The notes beneath the pieces are model-generated. The model was not told the origin of the DNA, did not search any database, and saw only the letters and a list, made by a program, of their open reading frames with translations. Below, piece after piece: positions 41,690-53,404 of a DNA stretch of 64,000 nucleotides (the stretch's first letter is position 1; every line of letters starts with the position of its first letter). The translations under genes were made by a program, and so were the position numbers. The stretch lies in contig CP154956.1 in the NCBI GenBank assembly GCA_039621445.1, positions 20,363,295 through 20,427,294 of the forward strand, in the 5' to 3' direction. The DNA comes from Euglena gracilis. Its lineage: Eukaryota > Euglenida > Euglenophyceae > Euglenales.

Positions 41690-44100
41690 AAAGCAGGACC
41701 AGGGAACTTTCCAAAGCACCTTGGGCACCAAGTCTTTGACAATGGGCTGTGAAAGCCTCCACCCCTTCCCACTGACCAATTTCACAAACTTCTTGGGCAG
41801 AAAGGCCCAATTTTTTGAGTAAACCAACCCCTGCCCCTCTGGTGGAGTGGGGTCCCCAAACCTGGGGGGGCACCCCATGCTGGGCCAAAAAGCTTTTGGT
41901 TATAGAAGCAATGGTATCTGCCTTAATGACTTTATAGGGGGGTCTTAACGTAATTAAAACGGGGCCCCCAGGTTTCACAAAGAAACGTGTTGCTGCAACA
42001 TAAGACATCATCAAATGAAAGGGACTGATTTGGGGGCACTGGGGAATAGAGACAACTCTCTCCCACTTGTGAATGTTTTAACCTTTACGTTTGATTTTGA
42101 TGTAGGGTGACCCCACCAACACACTGGTGGTTCTTTGGACCTGTGTCAAATCAGATGATCTGTATAAACAGAGGAAGCGTGAACAGAAAATGAGTTGTGT
42201 ACGCAATGTACATATATAAGAGGGCAGGGGGGACTGTGCCAGCCCCAGCAGGATTGGGAGGGGATCCCAGAATGCACCATATTTCTCCAAATTCTGGTTC
42301 CAAAGCCTTTTTAAGGTTCCAACATGTCATGGAACCTTAGGCCACCAAAGCCAGTGATCAAAAGCATAGCACTGTATGCATTGCGTGCTTGGGCCTTTGA
42401 AAATTGAAAAAGTTGAATTAAAGCGTCAACCACTTGGTCAGTGGTGGCTTCAGGGGGGGGGTACCCCAATTTTGTCCAAAATCACCCAAAAAAGCGTAAA
42501 AGCGCTTTGATAACGCTTTAAACTGGGGTTTCTGCCCAGGAAATCGTTAATGGTTGTATTTTGTATTTGTTCCCCTCCAGAATATGCCGGAGCAAATCAC
42601 GCAAAGCAGGGGCCACCTGGGGGGTGGCTTTCCCCCCCCCCCCTGCAGTTGGTGAACATACCAATGTAGGGCGTGACTTTCAGGCAGGGGGTCCCTGGAA
42701 CTTTCATTTTGATTAGCTGGGGCCACCATGTGGCTGAATCACAGTAGGGGGTGACCAACAAAACTTTGGCCTATGGAAACATGTTTAATCTGGGGAGAAA
42801 ATTGTGGATTACAGACCAAGGGGGGTTTGCGTAAAGATCCCCCATGTTGTCCAGTGGACGTTGTAATGCGTCTACTGCTGTCTCTCCCCAGTGACCCTTG
42901 ATAATTGGCGGATTTAAGCCTCCACCACCTTCCACTGACCAATTTCACACACTTCTTGGGCAGAAAGGACCATTTTTTTAAGCAAACTAACTCCTGCCCC
43001 TCTAGTGGAGTGGGGTCCCCAAACCTACAGGGGGGTACCCCCTGTTTGGTGAAAAATCTCTGGTTATAGAAGCAATGGTACCTGCTTTAATGGCTTTATA
43101 GGGGTGTTTTAACGTTTTTAAAAGGGGACCCTCTTTTTTTTTACAAAGACACGTGTTGCTGCCACATAAGATATCATCAAATGAGAGGGGCTAATTAATT
43201 TGGGATTTGGGAATTCGACAACTCTCTCCCTCTTGTGAGTTTTTGACCTTTATGTATAATTTTGATGTAGGGTGCCCCCACCAACACACTGGTCGTTCTT
43301 TGGACCTGTGTCAAAACAGATGATCTGTATAAACAGAGGATACGTGAACAGAAAAAGAGTTGTGTACGCAGGGTACACGTGTCAGAGGGAAAAGAGGTCT
43401 GTGCCAGGCCCAGGAGGTTTGGGAGGGGATCCCAGAATGCACCATATTTCTCCAATTTCTGGTTCCAAATCATTTTTAAAGATGCCAACATGGCATGGAA
43501 CTTCAGACCTCCAAAGCCAGGGATCAAAAGCATAGCACTGTGTGCATTGCGTGATTGGGCCTTTGAACATTGAAACAGCTGAATTAAAGCGTCAACCACT
43601 TGGTCAGTGGTGGCTTCAGGGGGTGGTACACCCATTTTGTCCAAAATCACCAATAAATGGGTAAAAGCGTTTTGAAAACGCTTTAAACTGGGGTTTCTGC
43701 CCAGGAAATCGTTAATGGTCCTATTTTGTGTCTGTTTCCCTTCCAGAATATGCCGGAGCAAATCACGCAAAGCAGGGGCCACCTGGGGGATGGCATTTTC
43801 CCCCCCTGAAATTGGTGAACATACCCTTCTAAGGGGTGATTTTCAGGCAGGGGTTTCCTGGTACTTTCATTTTCATTAACTGGGCCACCATGTGGCTGAA
43901 TCCCAGTAGGGGTGACCATCAAAACTTTGGCCTGTGAAAACCGTTTCAATTTGGGGAGAAATGTTTGAATTGCAGACCAGGGGGGGTTTGCATAAAGATC
44001 CCCCATGATGTCCAGTTGACATTGCAATGCATCCACTGCTGTGGCATCCAAGTGGGCCCATCTGGCCACAAGTTGTGGCAGTTTTTTTGTTGCCTGGTGA
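41690..44100 (-). pseudogene. Element B tyrosine recombinase with tandem duplication
   Basis: The N-terminal half appears twice (43195-43782 and about 42030-42620), with KYGAFWDPLPNLLGLAQ-type segments in both. The C-terminal box (41700-41880) reads HSTRGAGVGLLKKLGLSAQE, then VCEIGQWEGVEAFTAHCQRL: His-x2-Arg is present, but the nucleophile position is Cys (TGT) where element C has Tyr (TAC) in the same QRLGAQ context. Frameshifts separate the parts. Inactive. Confidence 0.7.
41735..44055 (-). repeat. 1.16-kb internal tandem duplication in B
   Basis: The unit at about 41735-42895 recurs at about 42896-44055. Paired landmarks include CCAACACACTGG (42117/43281), ACCAATTTCACA (41773/42937) and AAAACTTTGGCCT (42759/43921), all about 1,162-1,165 bases apart. 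The copies differ at roughly one base in ten, so the duplication is old relative to the one in C. Confidence 0.8.
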
Positions 44101-44289
44101 GGCAAAAAGGTCTGTTTTCATTCAGGGTTATGTAATGTTTTAACTGCTGCCTCAGCCATTGAAAGAGTTGAGGGTCCAGTGAATAATCCCCCTTGTGCAT
44201 TCCCTACCTGCTTATGGGGTCTGCTAGGCATTCCTTTGAAGGACCCACTTTACTTGCAGGTTTATATTGTGTTCCATGCACCGTTTGAA

Positions 44290-44800
44290 AAGGGTCTTAG
44301 CATGGAATTAAAGGCGTCTTTTCAGCCACCCTCCCCTTGTTAAGTAATAGTAAATTACTTGATTGTCTACTGAGAAGAACACGGTTTCTCCTGGTTGGCT
44401 GAGGCTTGGTACTGTGCTTATTGCTGCACTTAATTCTTTGCCGTTTATGAGAAAAATTGAGTTTTCCGTCCAGAATTCTTGCACAATTTTGCTTGTTCGA
44501 ACGTCCATCCTCCCCCCCAGGCATGGGTACTGCTGTCTGAGTGCAACTCCCTGGTTGCAAGTTCGGGGAAGGGTCTGCCCCCCAAGGAGTCCAGTAGATT
44601 TTTTCCCTCTTAATTGGTCCTTTATTCTTTGGTAAATGGGGTGTTTTGAGTCCCAAGGGGCTGTGTAATTTTCCACCAAAAAAATACCAGGGCATCCGTA
44701 AAGGCACTTAGAAAGGGCAGGGCCATTAGATTGAATCTGATTTGGCCACAAAATGGCAGCCAACTGCCTTTTTGACACGTAATCTTTTTTCACCGTTTAT
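44290..44800 (-). pseudogene. Element B RNase H region
   Basis: Two overlapping frames carry the motifs: GGRMDVRTSKIVQEFW, INGKELSAAISTVPSLSQPG with the expected Glu, and ETVFFSVDNQVIYYYLTRGG with the expected Asp. The first Asp region is disturbed by a frameshift. Same family as 51550-52066 in element C. Confidence 0.65.
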
Positions 44801-44989
44801 TGCAGCTCCCTTTTTACTCTTTTTTTCTGGGGTGGGCACCTGTGGTTTTCCCTCTTTGAAGTTTAGTTGCAACCCAAGGTGACTTACGATTTGGATGGGC
44901 TACAGGGTGAATTTTTTTACATTGGTTTGGTATCCTAATTTGATTAAATTACTGACCATTGTGTTTAGGTGATTTTGTAAGATGTTTTG

Positions 44990-45590
44990 TGTTGGGGCTA
45001 CCAGTAAAATGTCGTCAAGGTAAATGAATACCTGAATGACCCTTTCCTCCACAGCTTTTCGAATGTCTTCATTACTGACACGAAAATTTGGGGCACTACA
45101 TTTAGGCCAAAACAGCCGGCCTGGAATTCCCAGGTCTGCCCCCCACCTAATGTCTTAGAAATGGCCTTAGGGCCTGGCTCACTGGGATGTGTAAGTAAGC
45201 ATCCTTCGGGTCTATTTCTACTGCCAAGTGGCCTTTTTCCAACACTGGAAAAATGTGCTGGATGTGATCCAGCTTGAAAGGTTTCACTTGGAAACGTTGA
45301 TTTAATTCCCTGCAGTCGCTTATTAATCTCCATTTTGTCTGCCCCCCCTCTGGTTTTGAAATAAAAAAAAACCAGGGGATTAGCTGCTGGGTGTTTGAGT
45401 CCCTCACCCTCTTTACGGACCCACATTTTTTGTAATCCAGCAGTATCCTTTCTGCTTGGGGCAGGTTCAAATATTGCTCTGGTTTTTGGGTTGGTGGACA
45501 ATTTTGGTGGGATTACCAGTGGGGGGGGGGGTTGAATGACATCCCTGATGAGTTGACATGTTGTTGGGGGGCATTTTTTGTCCACAATTT
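44990..45590 (-). pseudogene. Element B reverse transcriptase
   Basis: Minus-strand motifs: ISKPEGGQTKWRLISDCREL, FPVLEKGHLAVEIDPKDAYL and, in another frame, FIYLDDILL with intact YLDD codons at 45011-45022. A C/G run near 45140 accounts for one frame change. Catalytic residues are preserved, but no single frame covers them. Confidence 0.75.
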
Positions 45591-46329
45591 CAGGCTTTTT
45601 CTGTACCCTTTGATGGAAGGGGGTGTCTCCTATTTTTACTCATGGAATGTATTTCCTGGATGAGATAATTTTTGGGAGGCTTGGCTGGGGGTGTTGGACA
45701 TTGCACCCCTAAGTCCCCTAGCATGGGAAAAAGAAATTTTTCCTGGGCGGATGTGTAGACACTCTCACCCTCTCTTCTCACCTCTCTGTAAGATCATGTT
45801 GTTGGAAGACATACCATAGGGCTTAAAGTCCCTGTTTTGCCTGTCTGGTCTTCTCCATGTTGATGTTGGTGGTTGACATACCACGGGCGGGCCTCTGTGG
45901 GTCCCCCACCTTGATTGAATAATTGGGAGTTTAGAAATAATTGTTGGAGGGGTTCCTTCCCCTCCCTCCAAAAGGGCCAGTATGTGTCCCTTTTCCGCCT
46001 GGGGACGGGTCATTGAAAGGGCAACTGTGTGCCCCTTTTTCCCCGCAGTGTCAAGGATTGTGCACTGTGTGCACCGGTAGGCCGCTTCGCATGCCATGGC
46101 CAGGTTGCGGGCTGGACACAGACTGCCATCGTGAAGTGGACGGAGGATGCTCAGGGCGTGGAGAACAGAGGCTTGTGCTGTGCGCTCCTCGTCCCCCCCC
46201 CCACTCCAACGTCCTTCGCCGATTTCGGTGAGGGCGGACGTCGGGCTGTTCACAGCACAAGCCCATGCTTGCCTGAGTTCAGCAGCTCCCCACTTGAGCA
46301 CCTCCACACAATTCCCACGACTGTGCAAC

Positions 46330-46810
46330 ATCAGGTAGTACTGGTTGAGGGTCTGCTGCGTTTTTCAGCTCCCCAGCCCCTGGATCAAATTTTTGTGGAC
46401 CCCTTGGCTAATCAAGGCGGTAACCGTTGCCGCCCGTAAATAATGGCGTTTTAAAACGTTTGTTTCCACCACCCTCTTTTCTTTCGGGAGGGGCACCTTC
46501 TTTTCAATCCTTTCTGAACCCAAACAAAGTCCTGGGTCTTTTCCGTGGCGAAATAAAAATAATTTTGGGAAATCCTTGTGCCGAAAAAGGTATTTGACCA
46601 GATTTTCCCAGACACGGTTCGGGGACGTTAAAGGATTCCAAAAAACTGTTTTTGGACGTGCAACAAACAAAATACTGATCATTGAAAATCAACAGTCCCC
46701 ACACTAGTTCTGCACAATCACAACTTCTTATCATTTTTGTCAAACGAATTTGAATCAAAAATGAAACATCAGGCACACCTGGAGAAGCATCGTCAATGGG
46801 AAAAGCCAAA
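46330..46810 (-). pseudogene. Element D tyrosine recombinase, C-terminal half
   Basis: Minus-strand frames contain MIRSCDCAELVWGLLIFND, like the first catalytic Arg box, and KRHYLRAATVTALISQGVHK then NLIQGLGS followed by a TGA, with TLNQYYLMLH after it. His-x2-Arg and a candidate nucleophile Tyr are both present. The stop replaces a TGG-like codon (46357-46359 region), where a Trp is common after the LGS/LGH motif. Two frames are needed for the two boxes. Confidence 0.55.
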
Positions 46811-47107
46811 TCCGGAAGAGGTTGATCTCAAAAATCACTGTGTAATTTCCATTTATTGAGGCATGCTGCAATCTTCTTTTCGCTGCCTGAGAAACACAAC
46901 GCCCCTTGGGTTGGAAGATGCCTGGAGGGCATCTTCAGTCCAAGAAATTCTGGTGGACAGTGGATGTCATGTTTCTTTTCTAGCTGTCTGACTCATTTAC
47001 GGTGTGGCAGGCTGAGAAAATTCATCGTTGAGCAATAGCGAAAAGGGTTGCCCAGTGTGATGGTGGCATTTTTTTGCCCGTCTGGATTTCTGAAAATTGC
47101 CTTCCCT

Positions 47108-47885
47108 TTAATTACCAGTGGCTTTTGGACCTGCAGTGAAATCAATGTCCTCCACCAATGTTAAGCTGGCCAAACTGGTAGACAGACCAGGGCCCTGGCC
47201 TGATCCTGTTGAATTTTTTTGCAGTGTCCAGTTGATTACGTCCCAGGGGGGGTTGACCCAACTGAAAAACTTCTCCCAGTTCAGGTCCAACGCATTGCCC
47301 AGTTACTGGGAGTACAGCCTCCAAAAAGCATATTTCTGGCACTTGTGATTCTGATGGTTGGCAAAAAGGTCCACCCGTGTCTGGCACCTGAAATTTTTCA
47401 GCACCTGCTGAAAAATCTGGTTGTCCAAAGCGTAATGCTTTGGATGTGGGTGTCCGGACAGCCAATCTGCTGGTTTGGTTGTCTGTCCTGCAGTCCTGCA
47501 GACATTCGTGAATTTTCGTTTGCAGCTGGGCATTTTTTGGCTGGTTCAGGCTGTGCACCTTGGACTCTTTGTTCCAACACCACATTGTGCTTGTGGTGTC
47601 TGTCTGTATGGTCAGTTTGCAGCCGTTTGGCATGTTTGAAGCCAGAAACTGAACCACTTTTGCGCTTGCCAAAGCTTCCAGGGTGGTAATGAGCAGTTTT
47701 TTTCTCTTTGTTTGTCCACATCTGTGCACTGGCTGAAGTTTTTTGCCTTCTTGGGTCATAACTAACCCCCATCCCTTGTTTCTGGCATCTGTTGTAATGG
47801 TGAATTGCAGCTGTGTGTTGGGTGTGAATTGTCTTGGTACTGGATGATGTGTCACCTGGAGGACCTGCTGCTGCAGGTCCTTCAC
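47108..47885 (-). pseudogene. Element D RNase H and linker
   Basis: Minus strand: LQFTITTDARNKGWGLVMTQ (first Asp), LITTLEALASAKVVQF (Glu), LTIQTDTTSTMWCWNKES (Asp). The linker reads VDLFANHQNHKCQKYAFWRL, the classic VDLFA...W motif that precedes the recombinase in DIRS elements, then FSWVNPPWDVINWTLQK. One frame shift lies between RNase H and the linker. Confidence 0.7.
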
Positions 47886-48189
47886 TGCTGGTGTTTTTTC
47901 CCTGACCAGGTTCCGAAGTTTGTGCTTGCCCTAAAAACACAGTTTGCGACAATTGGCTGTGACCCCCTTGGCAGATTGTTTCATCAGTTGAGCTGGAGGA
48001 CCCTGCAAAGAAATGTTGCTGTGACAGGCATCCAGCAGATTGCTTGTCAAGCTGGCCAGTGTCCTGGGTTGGTTTTCAGGATGTGGGATGTCCGTTCAGT
48101 TGGTTTTTGATCTGAAGTCAATGTCAATTGGTTCTTGTGTTGCAGCGGCCTGATTTTGTTGGTTGTCAGGTCGATCTGGTGTCCCAGGT

Positions 48190-49053
48190 ACGTCAATTTT
48201 TTTTTGCTGGGTCGTGCATTGTCTTTTCCGCATTCAGCCTGATCCCACACTTTGTCATTTGTTCGATGAGGGCAGCTACCATCAAACTGGTCATGGTGGA
48301 TTCTGCTGTCTCCCCCAGCAGAAGATTTTCGTCAACATACCACACATGTGGTATCTTTTTCTGGTTCAGCCAGGACCTCAGTGGTTTAGTCAGTTTCTGT
48401 GACCACCAGTGGCTAAGAGCCCATACAAATGGAAGGGCCTGGATCTGAAAAGAGTTTTCCCCGATTTTGAAACGCATCCACCTCTGAATGTGGGGGTGCA
48501 CCTGCAAGTGGTGGAAAAATGATTTGATTTCCAGAGTTAGCTCCCAGTGCAAAGGCTTTTGCTGCAAATCAGTTTTTGAATAAACTGGGGGGCATGCTTT
48601 TTCCACCACTGGTGACACTTTCTGATCCTGTTGAAAGTACTGAGCTCCTGAAAGGGGTCTGGGACCTCTTTTCTGGACATGGCCGCCGTGGCCCTGAGAA
48701 ATGCCGTCGTGGCCCGCCCCTATGTGGTCGTCATGACCAGGGGTTTGGGAGGACAGGGGAGGGAGGAAACCTTTCCCTCTGCCTCCTGTTAGAGATGTCC
48801 ATCTGGGCACCATGATCTTGGCTCCTCCCTTGAATGTGTGAGGTCGACCTTTTCTAAACACTTGTGCACTTGAGCTTGCTGCACCATAGGTGGTGCCCTT
48901 GCCCCTCCATGGGCCATATCCAGAGAAGTGAGGAGCTGTAAAGGAATGAAAGCACTGCCCACTGGGGGCAGGTGACTTTTCTCCCATCATACGTAGACGT
49001 TGTAGATTGCCTTCCATCCGCTGTGCCTTGACATCGTCTTCAGTGAACAGCAC
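48190..49053 (-). CDS. Element D reverse transcriptase with YVDE active site
   Basis: A 286-codon open frame on the minus strand. Motifs: HWELTLEIKSFFHHLQVHPH with Glu where the first catalytic Asp normally stands, RWMRFKIGENSFQIQALPF, then IPHVWYVDENLLLGETAEST with YVDE at 48328-48339. So two of the three catalytic aspartates are replaced by Glu. Neither change is caused by a frameshift. This predicts loss or strong reduction of activity, unless an unusual active site is tolerated in this lineage. Confidence 0.7.
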
Positions 49054-49149
49054 CTCTTTGTGGTTGCTGACAGCCAGCTTGCTGATACCATGTACTGTGT
49101 TCTCCTTCCTCTCGTTCTGGATCCTGTTGTATGTCTCCGCCAGATACTG

Positions 49150-49985
49150 TCATGCTTGCATACTCGTTCTGGGCTCCGGGGGGCTTACCCACGCGTGTCC
49201 CCAGACCCGCAAGACATTCAGAAGCGCCTGTGAGATAGCACGGAGGAAGGCGTCGTTCCTCTTCTGCTGCTGCAGTAGGTTTATCTCTGGGGCTCGCGTG
49301 GGAATTAGCGACAACTTCGCATGCTGATCGAGGAGGCGACGTACTTCTACCTTGTGTTCCCCTTTCCTGGCCCTGTTACACAGCTCCACCACCTCACGGG
49401 GAAGCTCCACCTCAGCCTCGTCCCAGTCAATCTTCAGCTCCTCCTCTTCCGAGTCCACCTCCATGACTGGTGACCCTGGCTCCACTGGTGGAGCCACCTC
49501 CACTGCAGTGGCTACGGCAAACGCCGCGTCTGCCAGGTCCTGGGCATCTCCATGGGTTGGAGGTCAACGTTCAAGATCAAGGCGAGACTGAAGAGCCAAA
49601 CGTCCCGATAAGGGACAATGATGGGCTTGACAAGGGCGACTCCGGACAGCTGGTACAATACACGGCTTGCCTTCCCAGTGCTCCAGTTCGTTCCGTGAAA
49701 CCGTTGCCCTGACACCAGAACCGCCACGACGTTCTCCTTGCTCAAAGATCGGAGTTGAAGAGCTTCTTTGACGTTGAACATGAAGGATGACCAATGCTTC
49801 TCGAACTGTGCTCCTTCTGCCAAAAACACTTTTGCAACAACTGTGTGATTGCTTCTCACAGAAATCTTCTTCGAAACCTTCAGGGCCATAAACACCAACG
49901 GCCTGCACGGAAAAGCAGTAAGAAACCCCCGCGGCACGTAAATCCAAGAAACAATAGCGGGTGCGAAGAAGACAGGTCCCATCTA
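49150..49985 (-). pseudogene. Element D gag-like region
   Basis: Two adjoining minus-strand frames. The second reads EEEELKIDWDEAEVELPREV, then VELCNRARKGEHKVEVRRLL and LLQQQKRNDAFLRAISQALL. Charged and helical with no zinc knuckle. Position upstream of the reverse transcriptase suggests a gag-like role. Confidence 0.45.
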
Positions 49986-50169
49986 GTAGAAGTGCTGAGA
50001 AAGGGGGGTCAGATTCATCCAACGCCGGCGATCAGGACCTCTTACCTTAGCGAACGAAGAGCAATCAATCGTACTCCCTCGACAAAAACTGACAAGGGAG
50101 GAAGGGACACCGAGGTCGAAGCACAAAGACCTCTGCACTTTTCTCTTGTGCGGCATGATTTTTTTATAT

Positions 50170-51100
50170 ACTGAAATTAGGAGGTCCAGGGCATTTTCCA
50201 GGGTACCTTGGGCACCAAGTCGTTGGTAAAGGCCTCCATTCCCCTTCAATGGCCAATTTCACAAACTTCTTGGGAAGAAAGGCCCAATGTTTGAATAAAC
50301 CAACCCCTGCCCTTCTGGCGGAGTGGGCCCCAACACCTGGGGGGCCACCGATGATTGGCTAAAAATTGGCTAAAAAACGTAGTAGCAATTGTGTCTGCAC
50401 TTAGAGCCATGAAGGAGGGTTTTACTGAAATTAGAAGTGGCCCCCAGGGGCACTGAGGTATGGACACAGACCTTTCGCACTTGTGGAATTTCTGGCGTTT
50501 ACGCCCAATCTTGATGTTGGGTGCCCTGCCCAACATACTGGTGGTTCATTTGACCTGTGCCAGGTCTGAGGATCTGTTTAAACAGAAGATTCGTGAGCAA
50601 AGATAAGTTGTGTACGCAATGACGAAAATATCAGTGGGCATAGGCACCTTTGCCAGCCCCAAGAGAACTGGGAGGGGATCCGAAAAAGCTCCATACTTCT
50701 CCAGATTTTGGTTCAAAGCCTCTTTTAAGTGGTCAACAGGGTGTGGAATCTCAGCCCACCAAACCCAGAATACTACAGCGTTGCTCTGTATGCATTAACG
50801 GCTTGGGCCTGGGAAAACTGTAATTTATACTTGGGCCTTGAAAACCTGGAACTTTGTATTAAAGTGCCAGCAAGTTGGTCTGTGGTGGCTTCAGGGGGGG
50901 GAACCCCCATTTTGTCCAAAATCACCCACAGAAGTGCAAAGGCACTCTGATAACGTATTAAACAGGGTTTTATCCCCAGCAAATCGTTAATGGATTGTAC
51001 CTGAATTTGATTCCCCTCCAAAATTTGACTGAGCAAATCATGCAAAACAGGGGCCACCTGGGGGGGTGGCCTTTGTTCCCCCCTGCAATTGGTGAACATA
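50170..51100 (-). pseudogene. Element C tyrosine recombinase, broken
   Basis: Minus-strand N-terminal part reads LHDLLSQILEGNQIQVQSIN and VILDKMGVPPPEATTDQLAG, matching B. C-terminal box: LGLSSQEVCEIGH, then a frameshift before YQRLGAQG, where the candidate nucleophile Tyr codon TAC is intact. The His-x2-Arg box is altered. Inactive. Confidence 0.65.
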
Positions 51101-51229
51101 CCCTTGTGGGGGGGTGATGTTCAGGAAAGGGTCCCTGGCACTTTCTATTTTATTAACCGGGGCCACCATGTGGCTGAATCCTAAAAGGTGGAGACAGACA
51201 AAACTTTGGCCTGTGGAAATCTATATTTA

Positions 51230-52066
51230 ACCTGGGAAAATTTCTTTGAAAAATTGACCAGGGGGGTTTGCATAAAGATCCCCCATGTTATCCAATGGAC
51301 ATTGTAATGCATCTACTGTTGTGGCCTCCCAGTGGGGCCACCTGGCCACAAAATTGGGCTGGTTTTTGTTGCCTGGGGAGGCAAATAAATCTGTTTTCAG
51401 CTGTGTTTTTGGAAATGCTGCCTTAACCATTGAAAAATTGGGGGTCCACGTAATAATCCCTCTTGTTCATTTACCATCTGCTTTTTGGGTCTTCCGGGCA
51501 ATCTTTTGAAGGCACCCCGTTGAATTGGAGGTTTTACTTGTTTTTACATGCACCATTTAAAAAATGTTCGTAGCATTTTGTTCAGGGGGTACTTTCTTCC
51601 CCCGCCTTTTGTCAGGTAATAGTAAATTACCTGGTTGTCTACGGACAAAAAAACTGCTTCTCCAGGTTTGCTCAAACTTTTCACAGTGTTGATAGCTGCA
51701 CTGAGCTCCTTTACATTTATGTGCAGAATGGGGTTTTTTCTCCAAAATTCCTGCACAATTTCTCCTGTGTGGATGTCCAGCCCCCCCCAGGCACGGATGC
51801 TGCTGTCTGAGTGCAACTATCTGGTTGCATTTTGGGGGAAGGGCGTGCCCCCCCAGGTGTACAGTGGAATTTATATTTCCCTTAATTGGTCCCTGTTTTC
51901 CTGAGAAGTGGGATGCTTTGAGTGTCAGGGCGCTATGGACTTTGCTAGCAAAAAAATTTCCAGGGCATCCGTAAAAGCCCTTAAAAAGGGCAGGGCCATT
52001 AGGTTGCATCTTACTTGACCCAAAATGGCAGCCAGATGTGTTTTTCATACGTAACCTTTTTTTCAC
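51230..52066 (-). pseudogene. Element C RNase H and linker
   Basis: HSDSSIRAWGGLDIHTGEIV carries the first Asp (A has LFSDSSTWQW in this place), INVKELSAAINTVKSLSKPG the Glu, and AVFLSVDNQVIYYYLTKGGG the second Asp. Downstream (51430-51230) LKTDLFASPGNKNQPNFVAR holds the DLFA linker. Frames shift between parts. Confidence 0.7.
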
Positions 52067-52109
52067 AAATTTTCACAGTTCCTTTTTTATGGTTTAACTT
52101 TCTGGGGGC

Positions 52110-52660
52110 ACCTAAAACTTTCCTGTCTGGAAGTATAGTTGAAAACCCAGATGGGTTACAACTTTTGTGGGCTGCAGGGTGGGCATTTTAACGTTGATTT
52201 TGAACTCTGAATTGATTAAATCGTTGACGACTCTGTTTGGGTGTTTTTGCAAAATGTTTTGGGTGGGGGCCACCAGTAAAATGTCGTCCAGGTAAATAAA
52301 TACCCGGATGCCCGTTTTTCTCCACAGCTTTACGAATGCTTTCATCACTCACATGAAAATTTGGGACATTACATTTAGCCCAAAGCAGCCTGTTTGAAAT
52401 TTCTATGTCTCCCCCCACCTGATGCCATAAAACTGGCCTTGGGCCTTGACTTAACGGAATATGAAAAAAGGCATCCTTTACGTCCATCTTTGCTGCCCAG
52501 TGGCCGTTTTACAAACTTGAAAAATGCGTTGGATATGATCCATCTTGAAATGTTTTACTTGAAACTGCTGATTTATTTCTGTGCAGTCGCTGATCATTCT
52601 CCATTTTGTTGTTCTCCCTTCTGGTTTCGAAATTCGAAACCAGGGGATTAAATGCTGGGT
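52110..52660 (-). pseudogene. Element C reverse transcriptase
   Basis: DVKDAFFHIPLSQGPRP carries the first catalytic Asp, and GIRVFIYLDDILLVAPTQNI carries an intact YLDD, followed by VVTHLGFQLYFQTGKF, the usual end of the domain. Two overlapping frames. Of the four elements C keeps the best reverse transcriptase core. Confidence 0.75.
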
Positions 52661-53404
52661 TTCTGAAACCCAAACTCGTTTATTTACCCAGTTTTTTTGT
52701 AATCCAGTAAGGTTTTTTTTTTGCTTGGTTCAGGCCCAAGGTGGCTCGAGATTTTGGGTTGGTGGACAATTTTTGGGGCCTTGCCCAGTGCCATTTTTGA
52801 ACAGCTGGCAGGATGAAGGGGGGGGGGCATTTTTCTGCAATCATTTTATAATTTTTTGAAGTCTCTGGTGTAGGGGTGTGTCTCACCATTTTTCCTCCCT
52901 GGAATTTATTTTACAAGAATTCACAGGTCTCCACTTTGTCATTGGTGTTGTCAATTGACATACCATAGGGTCTTGAGGGTCTCCCCCTTGCTTTGACTTG
53001 TCCCTTCCATGGACATTAAAGAGGAAAGAAATGTGACATGAGGGGTTCGCCCCCTTGTCCTCCACTGCCTTTTCTGGGGCATCCTCCTGGGCATTCCACT
53101 GGCATAGTATATTGAAATCCCCTCCGGGGAGACAGCCTTTTAGCTTCTGGGGTTTCCCAACTTCTGACAACTGATGGCCCCAATATCCTTGAAATGGTTG
53201 GTCTTGAGCATGATGATGGGCCCAAGGTCCTTGATAACAATGATGCTAGCCTCAATGGCCTTGATAACAATTCTGGCCCCAGTGGCCCTCTAGATGTTCA
53301 GCGCACGGGACATCCTTGAAACTATGAAAGTCTCCATTGAATTCTTTTTGATCTGGGACGCCATGCCCATTGAAAATCTTGGGGGGCCTCTGAGGGCCAC
53401 TACT

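Larger units (their letters stand above)
41268..46240 (-). mobile_element. DIRS-type retrotransposon B, minus strand
   Basis: Reading the minus strand from high to low coordinates: gag-like tail, reverse transcriptase (45590-44990), RNase H (44800-44290), tyrosine recombinase (44100-41690), internal complementary region (41571-41672) and right terminal repeat (41268-41440). The 5' end is not clear and probably was lost or displaced when element D came to lie beside it. Related to A but diverged. Contains an internal tandem duplication and many frameshifts. Confidence 0.75.
46300..49985 (-). mobile_element. DIRS-type retrotransposon D, diverged lineage
   Basis: Minus strand, order gag-like (49985-49150), reverse transcriptase (48900-48190), RNase H (47885-47400), DLFAN-type linker (47533-47108) and tyrosine recombinase (46810-46330). 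The protein motifs differ strongly from A-C, so D belongs to another clade of DIRS-like elements. Ends are not certain; GCGGGGGTTTCTTACTGC (minus, near 49930) resembles the inner terminal repeat of A, suggesting related termini. Confidence 0.65.

Noticed and set aside
49794-50174. 126-codon plus-strand frame with Cys residues (CSFCQKHFCNNC)
   Set aside because: The Cys pattern looks like a zinc finger, but the frame lies antisense to the gag-like region of element D and runs into the terminal repeat of C.
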